The notes: generated by a model from the sequence alone, not told the origin. A stretch of DNA of 64,000 nt from Gaiellaceae bacterium (GCA_026002995.1 BPGK01000001.1:1984001-2048000); one strand, 5' to 3'. Positions 9,962 through 19,597 are shown, counted from the first letter of the stretch. Program-made: numbers and translations.

Positions 9962-10873
9962 TCAGCGCTCGAGTCGGGTGACGTCCACGACCTCGGATGA
10001 GGGCGGCAGCTCGATCGTGACCGGCTCGCCGAGGTCCCACAACTCGAAGCCGAGCAGGGCGCGAGACGGCGCCGAGCTACCCGGCTGCGTCGCCTCGACG
10101 TCGAGGACGACCTTGCGGAGGATGCCGTCGCCGTCGATCCAGACGTCGATCGGGACCTCGGAGAGCCCGGACTGGCCCACGAGTCGATCGGTGAGGTCCC
10201 CGAGATCGTCGCCGGTCTCCTTCGACGCCGACTTCGCGATGCTCTCCGCGTCCACGGTGGCGCGGTAGTGCGTCGTCTCCACGCCGCGGAGCGCCTCCCG
10301 TCCAACGACCTCGATCTCGCCGGAAAGCTCGCGGAGCACGTCGAGGAGCTGCTTCGGATCAGCGCCGGTGAAGCGGTCGAACTCCTGGAGCTTCAAGCCC
10401 GCGGCCTCGACGAGCTCCCCGTCCTCCACTCTGACCCAGACCTTGCCGTCCGGGAGCTTGGAGGCGATCGCGGGAAGCTTCATGAAGGTCTGCGAGCCGT
10501 CGCGCACGATCTCGATCGTCCACAGGGAGGGGTCGTCGAAGTCGGGCCCGTCGCCGCCCGAGACGCCGGCGAAGAGACCGCCGAGGAGCGCCATGAACGA
10601 GGAGAGGTCGGCCGAGAAGGACGAGCGCTCGGCGGTCGCGTCGAAGGCTCCCTCACCCGAGAAGCCGAGCTCCTGCTCGAGCTCGGGCGACGACACCTCG
10701 AGGGTGAAGGAGAAGCGCCCGCTCGTCGCCTCCGCGCTCGTGGAGGCCGCCTGCGAGAGTTGCTCGAAGCTGATCGGCTCGCCCGCAGTCGCTCCCGTAC
10801 CGCCGCTCCCGCCGCAAGCGGCGGAAAGCGCGGCGAGCGCGGCGATGGCGAGGAGCTGCGCGACGCGGGTCAC
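9962..10873 (-). CDS. LppX/LprAFG-like lipoprotein
   Basis: This 303-aa predicted lipoprotein has a GTG start at 10873, a hydrophobic signal (LLAIAALAALSA) and a lipobox-like LSAAC around residue 20, followed by a Gly/Ser linker. The remainder has the FTLEVSS, AERSSFSADL and DVWIDGDGILRKVVLDVEAT patterns of the LppX_LprAFG fold, which in mycobacteria carries lipids across the envelope. Lipid carriage here is inference. It lies 20 bp downstream of the histidine phosphatase and is probably co-transcribed with it. Confidence 0.8.
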   Translation of the reverse strand: MTRVAQLLAIAALAALSAACGGSGGTGATAGEPISFEQLSQAASTSAEATSGRFSFTLEVSSPELEQELGFSGEGAFDATAERSSFSADLSSFMALLGGLFAGVSGGDGPDFDDPSLWTIEIVRDGSQTFMKLPAIASKLPDGKVWVRVEDGELVEAAGLKLQEFDRFTGADPKQLLDVLRELSGEIEVVGREALRGVETTHYRATVDAESIAKSASKETGDDLGDLTDRLVGQSGLSEVPIDVWIDGDGILRKVVLDVEATQPGSSAPSRALLGFELWDLGEPVTIELPPSSEVVDVTRLER

Positions 10874-10893
10874 GCTTCCGATCGTCGGTCGGC

Positions 10894-11523
10894 TCAGCGC
10901 CGTGGCTCCCCCTCGTCCGAGGGATCCCGGAAGCGGGGAGCGCGGCTCCATCGCTCGAGCAGCTCGGCCGCGGCAGCAAGCGAACGCACGTCGACACGAT
11001 ACGGGACGGCGTGCTCGACCGGGGCCATACGGGCGGCCGGAACGAGCCCGCGAGCGGCGTCGAGGACGTAGCGGCAGAAGAGCGCGTGCCCGACGAGGAG
11101 GACGACCTCCGCGTCCAGCTCGAGGAGACGCCGGAGCCCGCGCGCGTAGCGGGCGGCGACAGCGGCCCGGCTCTCCCCGCCTCCCGGAGCCGAGGTGGTC
11201 GGAGACTCTGCGGCGGCCCAAGCCCGGTAAGCGGCGAGCGGTCCGCCGTCGAAGCTCCCGAAGCCGATCTCGTCGAGGTCGGGCAGCACGAGGGTCGGCA
11301 CCATTCGGCCCTCCAACGCGAGGCCGAGCGTCTCCTGCGTTCGGCGGAACGTGCTCGTCACTCCCAGGTCGATGCGCTCCGCGGCGAGGGCGGCGCCGAG
11401 GGCGCGCGCCTGCTCGACGCCGATGTCGACGAGACCCTCCCCCGGCGACGTGCCCGACGCAGTTGCCGCGAGGTTCGAGCCCGCGAGCGCATGGCGGGCG
11501 AGGACGATCGTCCGTGGGCTCAG
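10894..11523 (-). CDS. Histidine phosphatase superfamily protein
   Basis: This 209-aa protein is a phosphoglycerate-mutase-like phosphatase of unknown substrate. The catalytic motif reads IVLARHALAG (RHA rather than the common RHG or RHE). It is followed by STFRRTQET and LLVGHALFCRYVL, which supply the second Arg and His. No ATG, GTG or TTG lies close ahead of the RH motif in frame. The best start is CTG 11523, which overlaps the GNAT stop as CTGA and so suggests translational coupling. Confidence 0.85.
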   Translation of the reverse strand: MSPRTIVLARHALAGSNLAATASGTSPGEGLVDIGVEQARALGAALAAERIDLGVTSTFRRTQETLGLALEGRMVPTLVLPDLDEIGFGSFDGGPLAAYRAWAAAESPTTSAPGGGESRAAVAARYARGLRRLLELDAEVVLLVGHALFCRYVLDAARGLVPAARMAPVEHAVPYRVDVRSLAAAAELLERWSRAPRFRDPSDEGEPRR

Positions 11524-12302
11524 AGGAGCACCGACCGGTAGTCGAGAACGTGGTCCATCCCGATCTTCTCGTACAGACGGATCGCCGGGAGGTTCTCGGC
11601 GCGCACGAAGAGGCACACGGTCGGGACGCGCTCGAGCAACCTGCGGCAGAGATCGCGCAGGCCACGCTCGGCGTAGCCGCGCCGCCGGGCCTCGGGGTCG
11701 ACCCAGACCTGCTGGAGCTGCACCGCCGACGGCGTCCAGGCGGACGCCTCCGCCTTGAAGAGGATGACGTCGTCCTCGATCCAGAGCCACGAGCGGCCCT
11801 GCTCGATCTGCGCGCGCGTGCGCCAGCGGAAGCCCTCGGCGTCGCGGACGAGTGGATCGACGCCGAGCTCCTCGCGGTGCGCCGCCGCGCAGGCGGGGAC
11901 GAGCCGATCGAGGTCGTCGAGACGCGCGAGGCGCAGGCCGGTCGGAGGCCCCGCGGGCGGCCGCGAGATCGCGAACACGGGCTGCCCGGGACGATCCTCG
12001 CGCGGTCGCGGGAGCCGAGAGCGAGCCGCGCTCCACAACTCCGAGACGGCGTGCGACTCGCCGATGAGCATCTTCGGCGCGGCGCGCGCTACCTGCTTCG
12101 CAAAGGCGCCGCACCCGCGCCCGGAGGGAACGACGTTGACGCCGAGGTGACAGAGCGCCCGGAGATCCCCGTCCTCGGCGAGGCCGACGAAGCGGCCCAG
12201 ACCGCGTCTCGCCACGTCCTCCAGGAAGACACGCTCGACCGGATCCTCGGCGCAGAAGCGGAGGATCGCGTCGCGGCTCGGCTCCACCACCTTCGTGCGC
12301 AC
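11520..12302 (-). CDS. DUF4081/GNAT-family N-acetyltransferase
   Basis: This 260-aa protein has an N-terminal DUF4081-like half and a C-terminal GNAT acetyltransferase domain. The latter has VWVDPEARRRGYAERGLRDL (acetyl-CoA loop, R/Q-x-x-G-x-G/A variant) and FVRAENLPAIRLYEKIGM. The acceptor is unknown. The GTG start at 12302 is supported by a TAGAGT box ending 6 nt upstream. It is the first gene of a GNAT-phosphatase-lipoprotein minus-strand operon divergent from purine nucleoside phosphorylase. Confidence 0.88.
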   Translation of the reverse strand: MRTKVVEPSRDAILRFCAEDPVERVFLEDVARRGLGRFVGLAEDGDLRALCHLGVNVVPSGRGCGAFAKQVARAAPKMLIGESHAVSELWSAARSRLPRPREDRPGQPVFAISRPPAGPPTGLRLARLDDLDRLVPACAAAHREELGVDPLVRDAEGFRWRTRAQIEQGRSWLWIEDDVILFKAEASAWTPSAVQLQQVWVDPEARRRGYAERGLRDLCRRLLERVPTVCLFVRAENLPAIRLYEKIGMDHVLDYRSVLL

Positions 12303-12308
12303 GGCGAC

Positions 12309-12314
12309 ACTCTA
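12309..12314 (-). promoter_or_regulatory. Putative -10 box of the GNAT operon
   Basis: The minus strand reads TAGAGT, ending 6 nt before GTG 12302, which would give an essentially leaderless mRNA. No clear -35 was seen. Confidence 0.5.
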
Positions 12315-12352
12315 CGAGAGGGTTCCGAGCGCCACGCCGGAGCGCGAGGGCG

Positions 12353-12358
12353 TAGTCT
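12353..12358 (+). promoter_or_regulatory. Putative -10 box of purine nucleoside phosphorylase
   Basis: TAGTCT ends 8 nt before GTG 12367, again fitting a leaderless start. It supports GTG 12367 over the upstream in-frame codons. Confidence 0.5.
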
Positions 12359-12366
12359 TCCGCCTC

Positions 12367-13086
12367 GTGCCGATCCACCTGCGCGCAGAGCCCGGCGACT
12401 ACGCAGAGGCGTGCCTCCTCCCCGGCGACCCCCTCCGGGCGCGGTACATCGCCGAGACGTACCTCGACGACGTGCGGCAGGTCAACGAGGAACGCGGGCT
12501 CCTCGGCTTCAGCGGGACGTGGAAAGGGAAGCCCGTCTCCGTCCAGGGAACCGGCATGGGCTGCCCGGGCGCGACGATCGTCTTCGAGGAGCTGATCCAG
12601 CTCGGGGTGAAGCGCCTGCTCCGTGTGGGAACCTGCGGCGGGCTCCAGCCCGACCAGGCGCTCGGCGACCTCATCGTCGCGATCTCGGCCGTCCCGGCCG
12701 ACTCGACGGCGACCCACCTCGTCGGCGGCGAGCCACACTGTCCGACCGCGAGCTGGGAGCTCGTGCACGAGGCGGTGCACGTCGCCAAGCACAGCGGCGA
12801 GCCGTTCCGCGTCGGCCCGATCGTCTCGAGCGACCTCTTCTACAACCCCGACGAGGGGCAGTACGAGCGCTGGTCGCGGCGGGGCATCCTCGCCGTGGAG
12901 ATGGAGGCCGCCGCACTCTTCACGGTCGGCGCGCTCCGCGGCGTGCTCTCGGGCTGCCTCCTCACGGTCAGCGACATCGTGGTCGCAGGCGAGTTCGTGC
13001 GGATCTCCGACGACGACCTCCGCCAGGCCGTCGATCGGATGACGCGGATCGCGCTCGACACGGCCACGGCCGGGCTCGACCATTAG
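12367..13086 (+). CDS. deoD: Purine nucleoside phosphorylase, DeoD type
   Basis: This 239-aa enzyme phosphorolyses purine nucleosides to base and (deoxy)ribose-1-phosphate. DeoD features are LLPGDPLRARYIAETYL near the start, VQGTGMGCPGATIVFEEL, RVGTCGG, the nucleoside-binding VEMEAAALF and SDIVVAGE. The start GTG 12367 gives the usual family N-terminus (VPIHLRAEPGDY) and follows a -10-like box. The end overlaps the lipid-kinase start. Confidence 0.93.
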   Translation: MPIHLRAEPGDYAEACLLPGDPLRARYIAETYLDDVRQVNEERGLLGFSGTWKGKPVSVQGTGMGCPGATIVFEELIQLGVKRLLRVGTCGGLQPDQALGDLIVAISAVPADSTATHLVGGEPHCPTASWELVHEAVHVAKHSGEPFRVGPIVSSDLFYNPDEGQYERWSRRGILAVEMEAAALFTVGALRGVLSGCLLTVSDIVVAGEFVRISDDDLRQAVDRMTRIALDTATAGLDH

Positions 13087-14017
13087 CGGCGAGACGGTCT
13101 TCCTCGTCAACCCGGCCTCCGCCGCTGGCACGACGGGGCGCCGCTGGCCGGAGATCGCGCACCGGGCCGCGTCGGCGGGACTCGTCGGCGACGCGCTCAT
13201 CTCCGAGGAGCAGGGCCATCTCACCGAGCTCGCACGCGCTGCGGTGCGGTCTGGCGCGACGCGGCTCGTCGTCGTGGGCGGCGACGGGTCGGTGCACGAA
13301 GCCGTCAACGGCATCGGTGACGCGGAGGGCGTCGAGCTCGCGGTCATCCCGCGCGGCACGGGCTGGGACTTCGTCCGCACGTTCGGCATCCCGCGTGACC
13401 TCGACGGAGCAATCGAGGTCGCCCGCGACGGAGACCTCCGCCTGATCGACCTCGGCCTCGCGACCTTCCGAACGTGGGCGGGCGAGGAGGCGCAGTCGCG
13501 GTTCGCGAACGTGGCGAGCGCCGGGATCTCCGGCGCGATCGCGAGGCGCGCGAACGACTCCTCGAAGGCGCTCGGAGGGAGGTTGTCCTACTACTGGGCG
13601 ACGCTCGTGGTCTTCCTCGCCTGGACGATCGGGGAGCTGCGCGTCGCGGTCGACGAGGAGGTTCGCCAGGGCAGGATGATCGACGTGATGGCCTGCAACG
13701 GCCGCTACCTCGGCGGCGGGATGCTCATGTGCCCCGAGGCGGAGCCGGACGACGGCCTGTTCGACGTCATGACGATCGGCGAGGTGACGAAGCGCGACCT
13801 CGCCTTCGTCCTGCCGAAGGTCTACCGGGGAAAGCACCTCCCGCACCCCCGCCTCGAGGTGCTCCGCGGGGCGACGGTGACGGTCGACGCGGACGAGCCG
13901 CTGCCGATCGAGCTCGACGGCGAGCAGCCGGGAACGACGCCCGCCAGGTTCGAGATCCTCCCGCGCTCGCTCCGCCTGCGCGTTCCGCGTGGCTCGTCGG
14001 AACGACGTCCCCGCTGA
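13082..14017 (+). CDS. Diacylglycerol/lipid kinase (DagK/LCB5-YegS family), apparent ATT start
   Basis: This protein of about 311 aa phosphorylates a lipid such as diacylglycerol. Family motifs are TVFLVNPASAAG at the N-terminus, VVVGGDGSVHEAVNG (nucleotide loop), IPRGTGWDFVRTF, and the C-terminal MLMCPEAEPDDGLFDV. Between an in-frame stop at 13040-13042 and the essential first beta strand there is no ATG, GTG, TTG or CTG codon. The only plausible initiator is ATT 13082, which overlaps the deoD stop (ATTAG). GTG 13244 would delete the first conserved strand and much of the nucleotide domain. Confidence 0.85.
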   Translation: MSGETVFLVNPASAAGTTGRRWPEIAHRAASAGLVGDALISEEQGHLTELARAAVRSGATRLVVVGGDGSVHEAVNGIGDAEGVELAVIPRGTGWDFVRTFGIPRDLDGAIEVARDGDLRLIDLGLATFRTWAGEEAQSRFANVASAGISGAIARRANDSSKALGGRLSYYWATLVVFLAWTIGELRVAVDEEVRQGRMIDVMACNGRYLGGGMLMCPEAEPDDGLFDVMTIGEVTKRDLAFVLPKVYRGKHLPHPRLEVLRGATVTVDADEPLPIELDGEQPGTTPARFEILPRSLRLRVPRGSSERRPR

Positions 14018-14060
14018 GAGAGCAGACGACCGGCCCCGCGCGAGCCGCGGAAGCCGCTCC

Positions 14061-14339
14061 CTACGAGGGCCCCGAGGAGCGCGAGGACGCCTTCCGCTTG
14101 AGCGCCGCGACCTCCTTCTCGAGCGAGGCGACCCGCTCCTCGAGCGCGTCGAGCCCGCGGACCTTCTTCGCCAGCTCGTCCACCCGCGCGCGGAGGTCGT
14201 TGACGGCGTTCAGCGCACGCTGGCCTCCGGGCAGCTCGGCCAGACGATGCAGCGCCTCCTCGCCGACGTCGGCGAGCCGCGCGACGAAGTCCTTCTCTGC
14301 GCTCGACGATGCCTTCGCCTTCGTCTTCGTCTCGGTCAT
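14061..14339 (-). CDS. Small charged coiled-coil protein
   Basis: I do not recognise a family for this 92-aa protein. It has a Lys/Thr/Ser-rich N-terminus (about 1-16), a helical middle with several Leu/Ala heptads, and a clear coiled coil at about 46-82 (VDELAKKVRGLDALEERVAS). It ends in a basic Ser-rich tail. The composition resembles phasin-like or structural helper proteins, but no function can be assigned. It is alone between the convergent lipid kinase and cobB. Confidence 0.65.
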   Translation of the reverse strand: MTETKTKAKASSSAEKDFVARLADVGEEALHRLAELPGGQRALNAVNDLRARVDELAKKVRGLDALEERVASLEKEVAALKRKASSRSSGPS

Positions 14340-14380
14340 GACCTACTCATACCACGTCGGGCGCGGACGTGGAACGCGGC

Positions 14381-15106
14381 TCACGAGAGCGCGGCGACGA
14401 GCGCGCTGAGCGTCTCCCCGGCCCCGGCATCGACCGACAGGATCGCCTGCTCGTCGAGCGCCGTCGGCCCGCGGTTCACGATCGCGAACGCCGGAGCCTC
14501 GAGCGGCAGCCCGGCGACGGGCCAGACCTCGAGCGACGAGCCGACGACGAGCACGAGCGCGGACGAGCGCGCCAGCTCGACCGCGCGCTCCATCGCGGCG
14601 GCCGGGAGCAGCTCGCCGAAGAGCACGACCCCCGGCTTCAGAACAGCGTGACAGTGCGGGCAGAGGGGCGCCGGCCGCTCCTCGAGCTGCGCGAGCACCT
14701 TCTCGGCTGGCTCCGACCACAGGCACTCCAGGCACTGCGCCGAGCGGATCGAGCCGTGTACCTCGACGACCTCTTTACTCCCGGCTCGAGAGTGGAGGGT
14801 GTCGATGTTCTGCGTGACGACCGCGCGGACGAAGCCGCGCGCCTCGAGCTCCGCGAGCGCGAGGTGGCCCGCGTTCGGCTCCGCCTGCCGCAGGAGGTCG
14901 ATCCGCTGCCGGTAGAAGCGCCAGACCCGCTCCGGATCGCGACGAAACGCCTGGATCGACGCGACCTCGAAGGGATCGACCTCCGCCCAGATCCCGGTCG
15001 CAGAGCGGAAGTCGGGGATCCCGCTCTCGGTCGAGATGCCGGCTCCGGTCAAGACGACGCACGGCTGTCGCTCGCGGATCAGCGCGGCAAGCTCGGCGAC
15101 GGCCAC
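14381..15106 (-). CDS. cobB: NAD-dependent protein deacylase, sirtuin (Sir2/CobB)
   Basis: This 241-aa enzyme removes acyl groups from lysines using NAD, often reactivating acyl-CoA synthetases. It shows GAGIS at 21-25, TQNIDTLH at 98-105, the catalytic His in VEVHGS (His117), and four zinc-ligand cysteines at about 125, 128, 149 and 152. The class-III-like Tyr/Arg pair was not checked, so deacetylase versus desuccinylase activity is open. The GTG start is backed by a TAGAAT box 6 nt upstream. Confidence 0.93.
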   Translation of the reverse strand: MAVAELAALIRERQPCVVLTGAGISTESGIPDFRSATGIWAEVDPFEVASIQAFRRDPERVWRFYRQRIDLLRQAEPNAGHLALAELEARGFVRAVVTQNIDTLHSRAGSKEVVEVHGSIRSAQCLECLWSEPAEKVLAQLEERPAPLCPHCHAVLKPGVVLFGELLPAAAMERAVELARSSALVLVVGSSLEVWPVAGLPLEAPAFAIVNRGPTALDEQAILSVDAGAGETLSALVAALS

Positions 15107-15112
15107 AGCGCG

Positions 15113-15122
15113 ATTCTAGGGT
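15113..15122. promoter_or_regulatory. Overlapping divergent -10 boxes of cobB and thioesterase
   Basis: TAGAAT on the minus strand (15113-15118) ends 6 nt before the cobB GTG. TAGGGT on the plus strand (15117-15122) ends 7 nt before the thioesterase GTG. The two boxes share two bases, so polymerase could not occupy both promoters at once. The calls are inferred from spacing. Confidence 0.5.
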
Positions 15123-15129
15123 TCCCTCC

Positions 15130-15546
15130 GTGGACGGGTTCTCGTTCTCCACCGACGTCCGTGTGCGCTTCGCGGAGACGGACGCCCAAGGCATCGCGCA
15201 CCACGCGTCGTTCGTCGTCTGGCTCGAGGTCGCGCGGATCGCGTACCTGGAGACGTTCGCGGGCGGGTACGAGGCTATTCGGGAGCGCGGCATCGAGGCG
15301 CTCACGACCGAGGTACACCTCCGATACCTCCGTGCAGCGGGCTTCGACGACGTGCTCACGATCTGGACGCGGTGCACGGATCTGCGGGGAGCCCGGTTCC
15401 GCTACGAGTACGCGATCGAGCGCGGCGGCGAGCTCGTCGCGGACGGGTACACGGCACATGCTGCGGTCGATCGGGAGACGTATCGGCCGACCCGCGTGCC
15501 GGCGTGGCTCGCCGACGCGATCGCTAGGGCCGAGGGGCGGGCGTAG
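15130..15546 (+). CDS. YbgC-like acyl-CoA thioesterase (4HBT hot-dog fold)
   Basis: This 138-aa hot-dog thioesterase probably hydrolyses short acyl-CoAs. The sequence VRFAETDAQGIAHHASFVVW carries the family Asp (about residue 17) and the His-rich loop. VARIAYLETF follows on the long helix. The length is normal. The GTG start follows TAGGGT by 7 nt. The last 23 bases overlap the convergent VanW gene. The substrate is unknown. Confidence 0.88.
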   Translation: MDGFSFSTDVRVRFAETDAQGIAHHASFVVWLEVARIAYLETFAGGYEAIRERGIEALTTEVHLRYLRAAGFDDVLTIWTRCTDLRGARFRYEYAIERGGELVADGYTAHAAVDRETYRPTRVPAWLADAIARAEGRA

Positions 15547-17380
15547 GCGAGCGCGTCGGGGCGGCGGGCGACGTCGAGGAGCTCGTGCCCGCCTTGCGAG
15601 TCCTCTCCTGGCCGGCCGCGACCTTCGTACCGACGCGGAGAATGCGCGGCTCCCCCTTGTAGCTCGTCGTCCAGGTCTCGTCGTGGATGAGCCTGCCGTC
15701 GGAGCCGTACACCTTCCTCGTGACGACGGTTCGGCTCGGAGCCGTCCCGCTCTCCTCGACGACGACCTTGCCCTTCGGGAGCGTCGGATCCTTGATCCGG
15801 CGAACGGGAGGCGGGCCGGTCGTCTCGATCGTCCCCGGCGAGCTCACCACGCGCCGCTTCTCACCTCCGTAGATCCCGACCGCGATCCCGTCTGCCTCGA
15901 CGAAGCCCTTCACGAGAACCCAGGTCTTCGTGTCGTTCCGAAAGCGGAGGTCGAGCGTCGGCCAGTAGACAGTCGCGTCCCGGCCGAGCTGGTAGCGGCT
16001 GATGTAGAGGGAGTGCGGGTTGCGCTCGGTGATCTCCAGGCCCGCCTCCCACGCGGCGTTGAAGACCGTCGTCGCGACCTGCGAGGTGCCGCCGCCAACC
16101 TCCTCCGCGTACTCGGTGCCGATGATGACCGGAGCGGGCTTGAACCCCCGCTCGGCGGTCCGCTCGCCGATCGTGCCGTTCAGCGAGAACGTGCCCCCCG
16201 GAGGGACGAGGGTGCCGTCGAGGAGCGACACTCCGAGGCGCAAGTTCGTGATGCGGTCTGCCGTTCCGGAGTTGTACGTCTTGTAGATCGACAACCGCCT
16301 GGTGATGCCCATCGCGCGGGCGTCGGCGGTCGTGATCTCCGGCGACGCCTTCACGACCGACACCGACGCGATGCGACTCGTCGGCGAGAGCGCCGCGCGA
16401 AGCAGCGCGCGGGCGGTTCGCGGCACGTCGAGCTCGACCCCGTCGCGCGACGGCACGATCGAGACCTTCTCGCCGGCCACGGCGAAGCTCGCATCGACCG
16501 GAGGCCTCGTCACTCGCCTCGCCAACGAGGCGAAGAACTCGTCTGCATCCGGCCCGGCGATGGCGAGCTTCGTGGCGCCGTCACGCGGCAGCGCGAGCAG
16601 GCGGGCGATCCTCCGGCGCGGGATCCGCCAGCTCCGGCTCTCGCCGCGGAGGATGACGGGAGCGGAGAGAGCGATGCGCGCTCGGCGGGCGACGGGGCGG
16701 AGCTGATCCGCGGTCACGAGCGGAGGCAAGGCGACAACCGGGAGAGCGACCGGCGCAGCGCTGCGCTCGAGCGACCCGACGCTCCGAGCGATAACGGCAG
16801 CGGCTGCGTCGCGGTCGAGCCGACGTCCTGCCTGCTCGGGCACGAGGGAGATCGTGAGGCCCCGGCGCACGAGAGCAGCGCTCGACGACGGGCGATCGAC
16901 CGTCTTCGCGATCTCGTCGAGGGCGTACTCGAGGGCGCCGCTCGAGACGGCGACCGCCGGCACGATCTCGGCGCCGAAGAAGCGCGTGTGGAGCCGACGG
17001 AAACCACGGATCGGCGCGAAGCCGTCGCTGGAGCGCAGGGCCGCCGCGACCGCTCCACGCCAGTCCGGCCGGACGCCGAGCTGCTCTGCGGTGAGCGGAA
17101 AGGACCTCCCGTCCACGGTGAACCGGACGGACGTGGACGCGATTGCGTCGAACCTGGCTTCGAGCGCCGCGATCGCCTCCCTCTGCGACAGGCCCCCGAC
17201 GTCGACGCCCGCGATCCGCGTCCCGTCGGCGAGCGTTCGTGGAGAGCCCGCGAAGGCGAGGCCGACGAGGAGTCCGAGCGCGACGACGGCGCCGAGCGTC
17301 AGGGCCAGGGTGCGCGACATCGACCGGCTTCGCCTGCGTCGATGCACGCTGGTCGAGAAGAGCGGAGAGTCGGCGCGCAC
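15524..17380 (-). CDS. VanW-family protein with N-terminal peptidoglycan-binding-like repeats
   Basis: This envelope protein of about 618 aa begins with an Arg-rich cytoplasmic tail and one membrane helix (TLALTLGAVVALGLLVGLAF). Two PF12229-like regions come next (IAGVDVGGLSQREAI onward), then the VanW domain (YNSGTADRITNLRLGVSLLD, PGGTFSLNGTIGERT, EVGGGTSQVATTVFNAAW). A G5-like tail closes the protein. VanW is linked to glycopeptide-resistance clusters, but most homologues have no known role. I chose GTG 17380 because TACAAT lies 10 nt upstream. ATG 17404 or ATG 17320 remain possible. Confidence 0.85.
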   Translation of the reverse strand: MRADSPLFSTSVHRRRRSRSMSRTLALTLGAVVALGLLVGLAFAGSPRTLADGTRIAGVDVGGLSQREAIAALEARFDAIASTSVRFTVDGRSFPLTAEQLGVRPDWRGAVAAALRSSDGFAPIRGFRRLHTRFFGAEIVPAVAVSSGALEYALDEIAKTVDRPSSSAALVRRGLTISLVPEQAGRRLDRDAAAAVIARSVGSLERSAAPVALPVVALPPLVTADQLRPVARRARIALSAPVILRGESRSWRIPRRRIARLLALPRDGATKLAIAGPDADEFFASLARRVTRPPVDASFAVAGEKVSIVPSRDGVELDVPRTARALLRAALSPTSRIASVSVVKASPEITTADARAMGITRRLSIYKTYNSGTADRITNLRLGVSLLDGTLVPPGGTFSLNGTIGERTAERGFKPAPVIIGTEYAEEVGGGTSQVATTVFNAAWEAGLEITERNPHSLYISRYQLGRDATVYWPTLDLRFRNDTKTWVLVKGFVEADGIAVGIYGGEKRRVVSSPGTIETTGPPPVRRIKDPTLPKGKVVVEESGTAPSRTVVTRKVYGSDGRLIHDETWTTSYKGEPRILRVGTKVAAGQERTRKAGTSSSTSPAAPTRSPTPAPRP

Positions 17381-17390
17381 CGAGCGCGAG

Positions 17391-17396
17391 ATTGTA
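17391..17396 (-). promoter_or_regulatory. Putative -10 box of the VanW gene
   Basis: The minus strand reads TACAAT, a near-ideal -10, 10 nt before GTG 17380. It would place the upstream ATG 17404 outside the transcript. Confidence 0.5.
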
Positions 17397-17535
17397 GCGG
17401 CCATGGGTGGTGAGCAAGCCGGGACGCCCTGCGCGGTCGTTGATCTCTCGACACGCTTCCGTTTCCCACCTGCGCGTAGTTCGCCGATAGGATCGAAGGC
17501 GGGTGGTGGGCTGGGGTGCCCCGTGGGGCCGGGCC

Positions 17536-18369
17536 TTAGAAGACGAAGAGCTCGATGCCGCCGGAGACGTAGAGCTCGACCCCTGTGATGTAGCCGGCGA
17601 GGTCGGAGCAGAGGAACGCGACCGCATTCGCGATGTCTTGTGGCTCGCCCGGGCGCTTGAACACGGTCCGGGCCGCGATGCGCTCGTTCATGACCGGGTT
17701 CGCGAGATGGAAGGCCTCCGTCCCGATGATCCCCGGAACGATCGCGTTGCACGTGATCCCGTGACGGCCTCCCTCCATCGCGAGGGTCTTCGTCAGACCG
17801 AGGATGCCGGCCTTGGTCGTCGAGTAGCTCGCTTGCCCGAACCCTCCGAGCGTGCCTGCGACCGACGACATGTTGACGATCCGCCCCCACCCTCGTTCCT
17901 TCATGTGGGGCCAGACGGCCTGCGCGCAGTTGAACGACCCGGTCAGGTTCACACGCAGATCGCGCTCCCAGAGGTCCGGACGCTGGTCGTGGAACTGTCC
18001 GACGTGATCGAGGGTGGCAGCGTTGTTCACGAGGATGTCGACGGAGCCGAGCTCGGCAACCGTTCGTTCGACCGCGGCCGCGACCTGCTCGCGATCGGTC
18101 ACATCGCATCGAACCGCGAGCGCGCGCCGACCCATCTCGCGAATCTCGGCGACCGTCTCCTCCGTGTGCACCATCCCCTGAGCTCGCGCCGCGGTCGCGA
18201 GGGCGCCGTACCGATCGGTCTCCTCTGAGAGCTCGGACTCGACGAGGATGTCCGCGATCGCCACGTCGGCTCCCGCACGCGCGAGCGTGAGCGCATCCGC
18301 ACGGCCGAGGCCCCGCGAGCCGCCGGTCACGAGAGCTACCCGACCCGAGAGATCGATCTCCAGCGCCAC
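17536..18369 (-). CDS. Short-chain dehydrogenase/reductase (SDR)
   Basis: This 277-aa classical SDR probably oxidises or reduces a hydroxyl/keto group with NAD(P). It has the TGGSRGLG nucleotide motif at 15-22, NNAA near 115-118, and the catalytic Ser in NMSSV (168/169), Tyr182 and Lys186 in the YSTTK motif. A spacer of about 25 residues after beta 2 is longer than in minimal SDRs and resembles the mycofactocin-type or carveol-type group. Its place next to acyl-CoA dehydrogenases suggests a lipid or terpenoid substrate, which is inference. Confidence 0.88.
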   Translation of the reverse strand: MALEIDLSGRVALVTGGSRGLGRADALTLARAGADVAIADILVESELSEETDRYGALATAARAQGMVHTEETVAEIREMGRRALAVRCDVTDREQVAAAVERTVAELGSVDILVNNAATLDHVGQFHDQRPDLWERDLRVNLTGSFNCAQAVWPHMKERGWGRIVNMSSVAGTLGGFGQASYSTTKAGILGLTKTLAMEGGRHGITCNAIVPGIIGTEAFHLANPVMNERIAARTVFKRPGEPQDIANAVAFLCSDLAGYITGVELYVSGGIELFVF

Positions 18370-18375
18370 GACCCG

Positions 18376-18381
18376 ACTCTA
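18376..18381 (-). promoter_or_regulatory. Putative -10 box of the SDR gene
   Basis: The minus strand reads TAGAGT, ending 6 nt before GTG 18369. A weak TTGAGG lies 15 bp further upstream at 18397-18402. Confidence 0.45.
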
Positions 18382-18398
18382 CTATCCGCTGAACGACC

Positions 18399-19580
<1,182 letters not shown>

Positions 19581-19597
19581 GTTCCTCGCTCCGTCGA

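Noticed and set aside
10368-13445. Very long plus-strand frame (1025 codons) over the lipoprotein, phosphatase and GNAT genes
   Set aside because: It is antisense to three recognisable genes, with low-complexity Arg-rich composition and no family motif.
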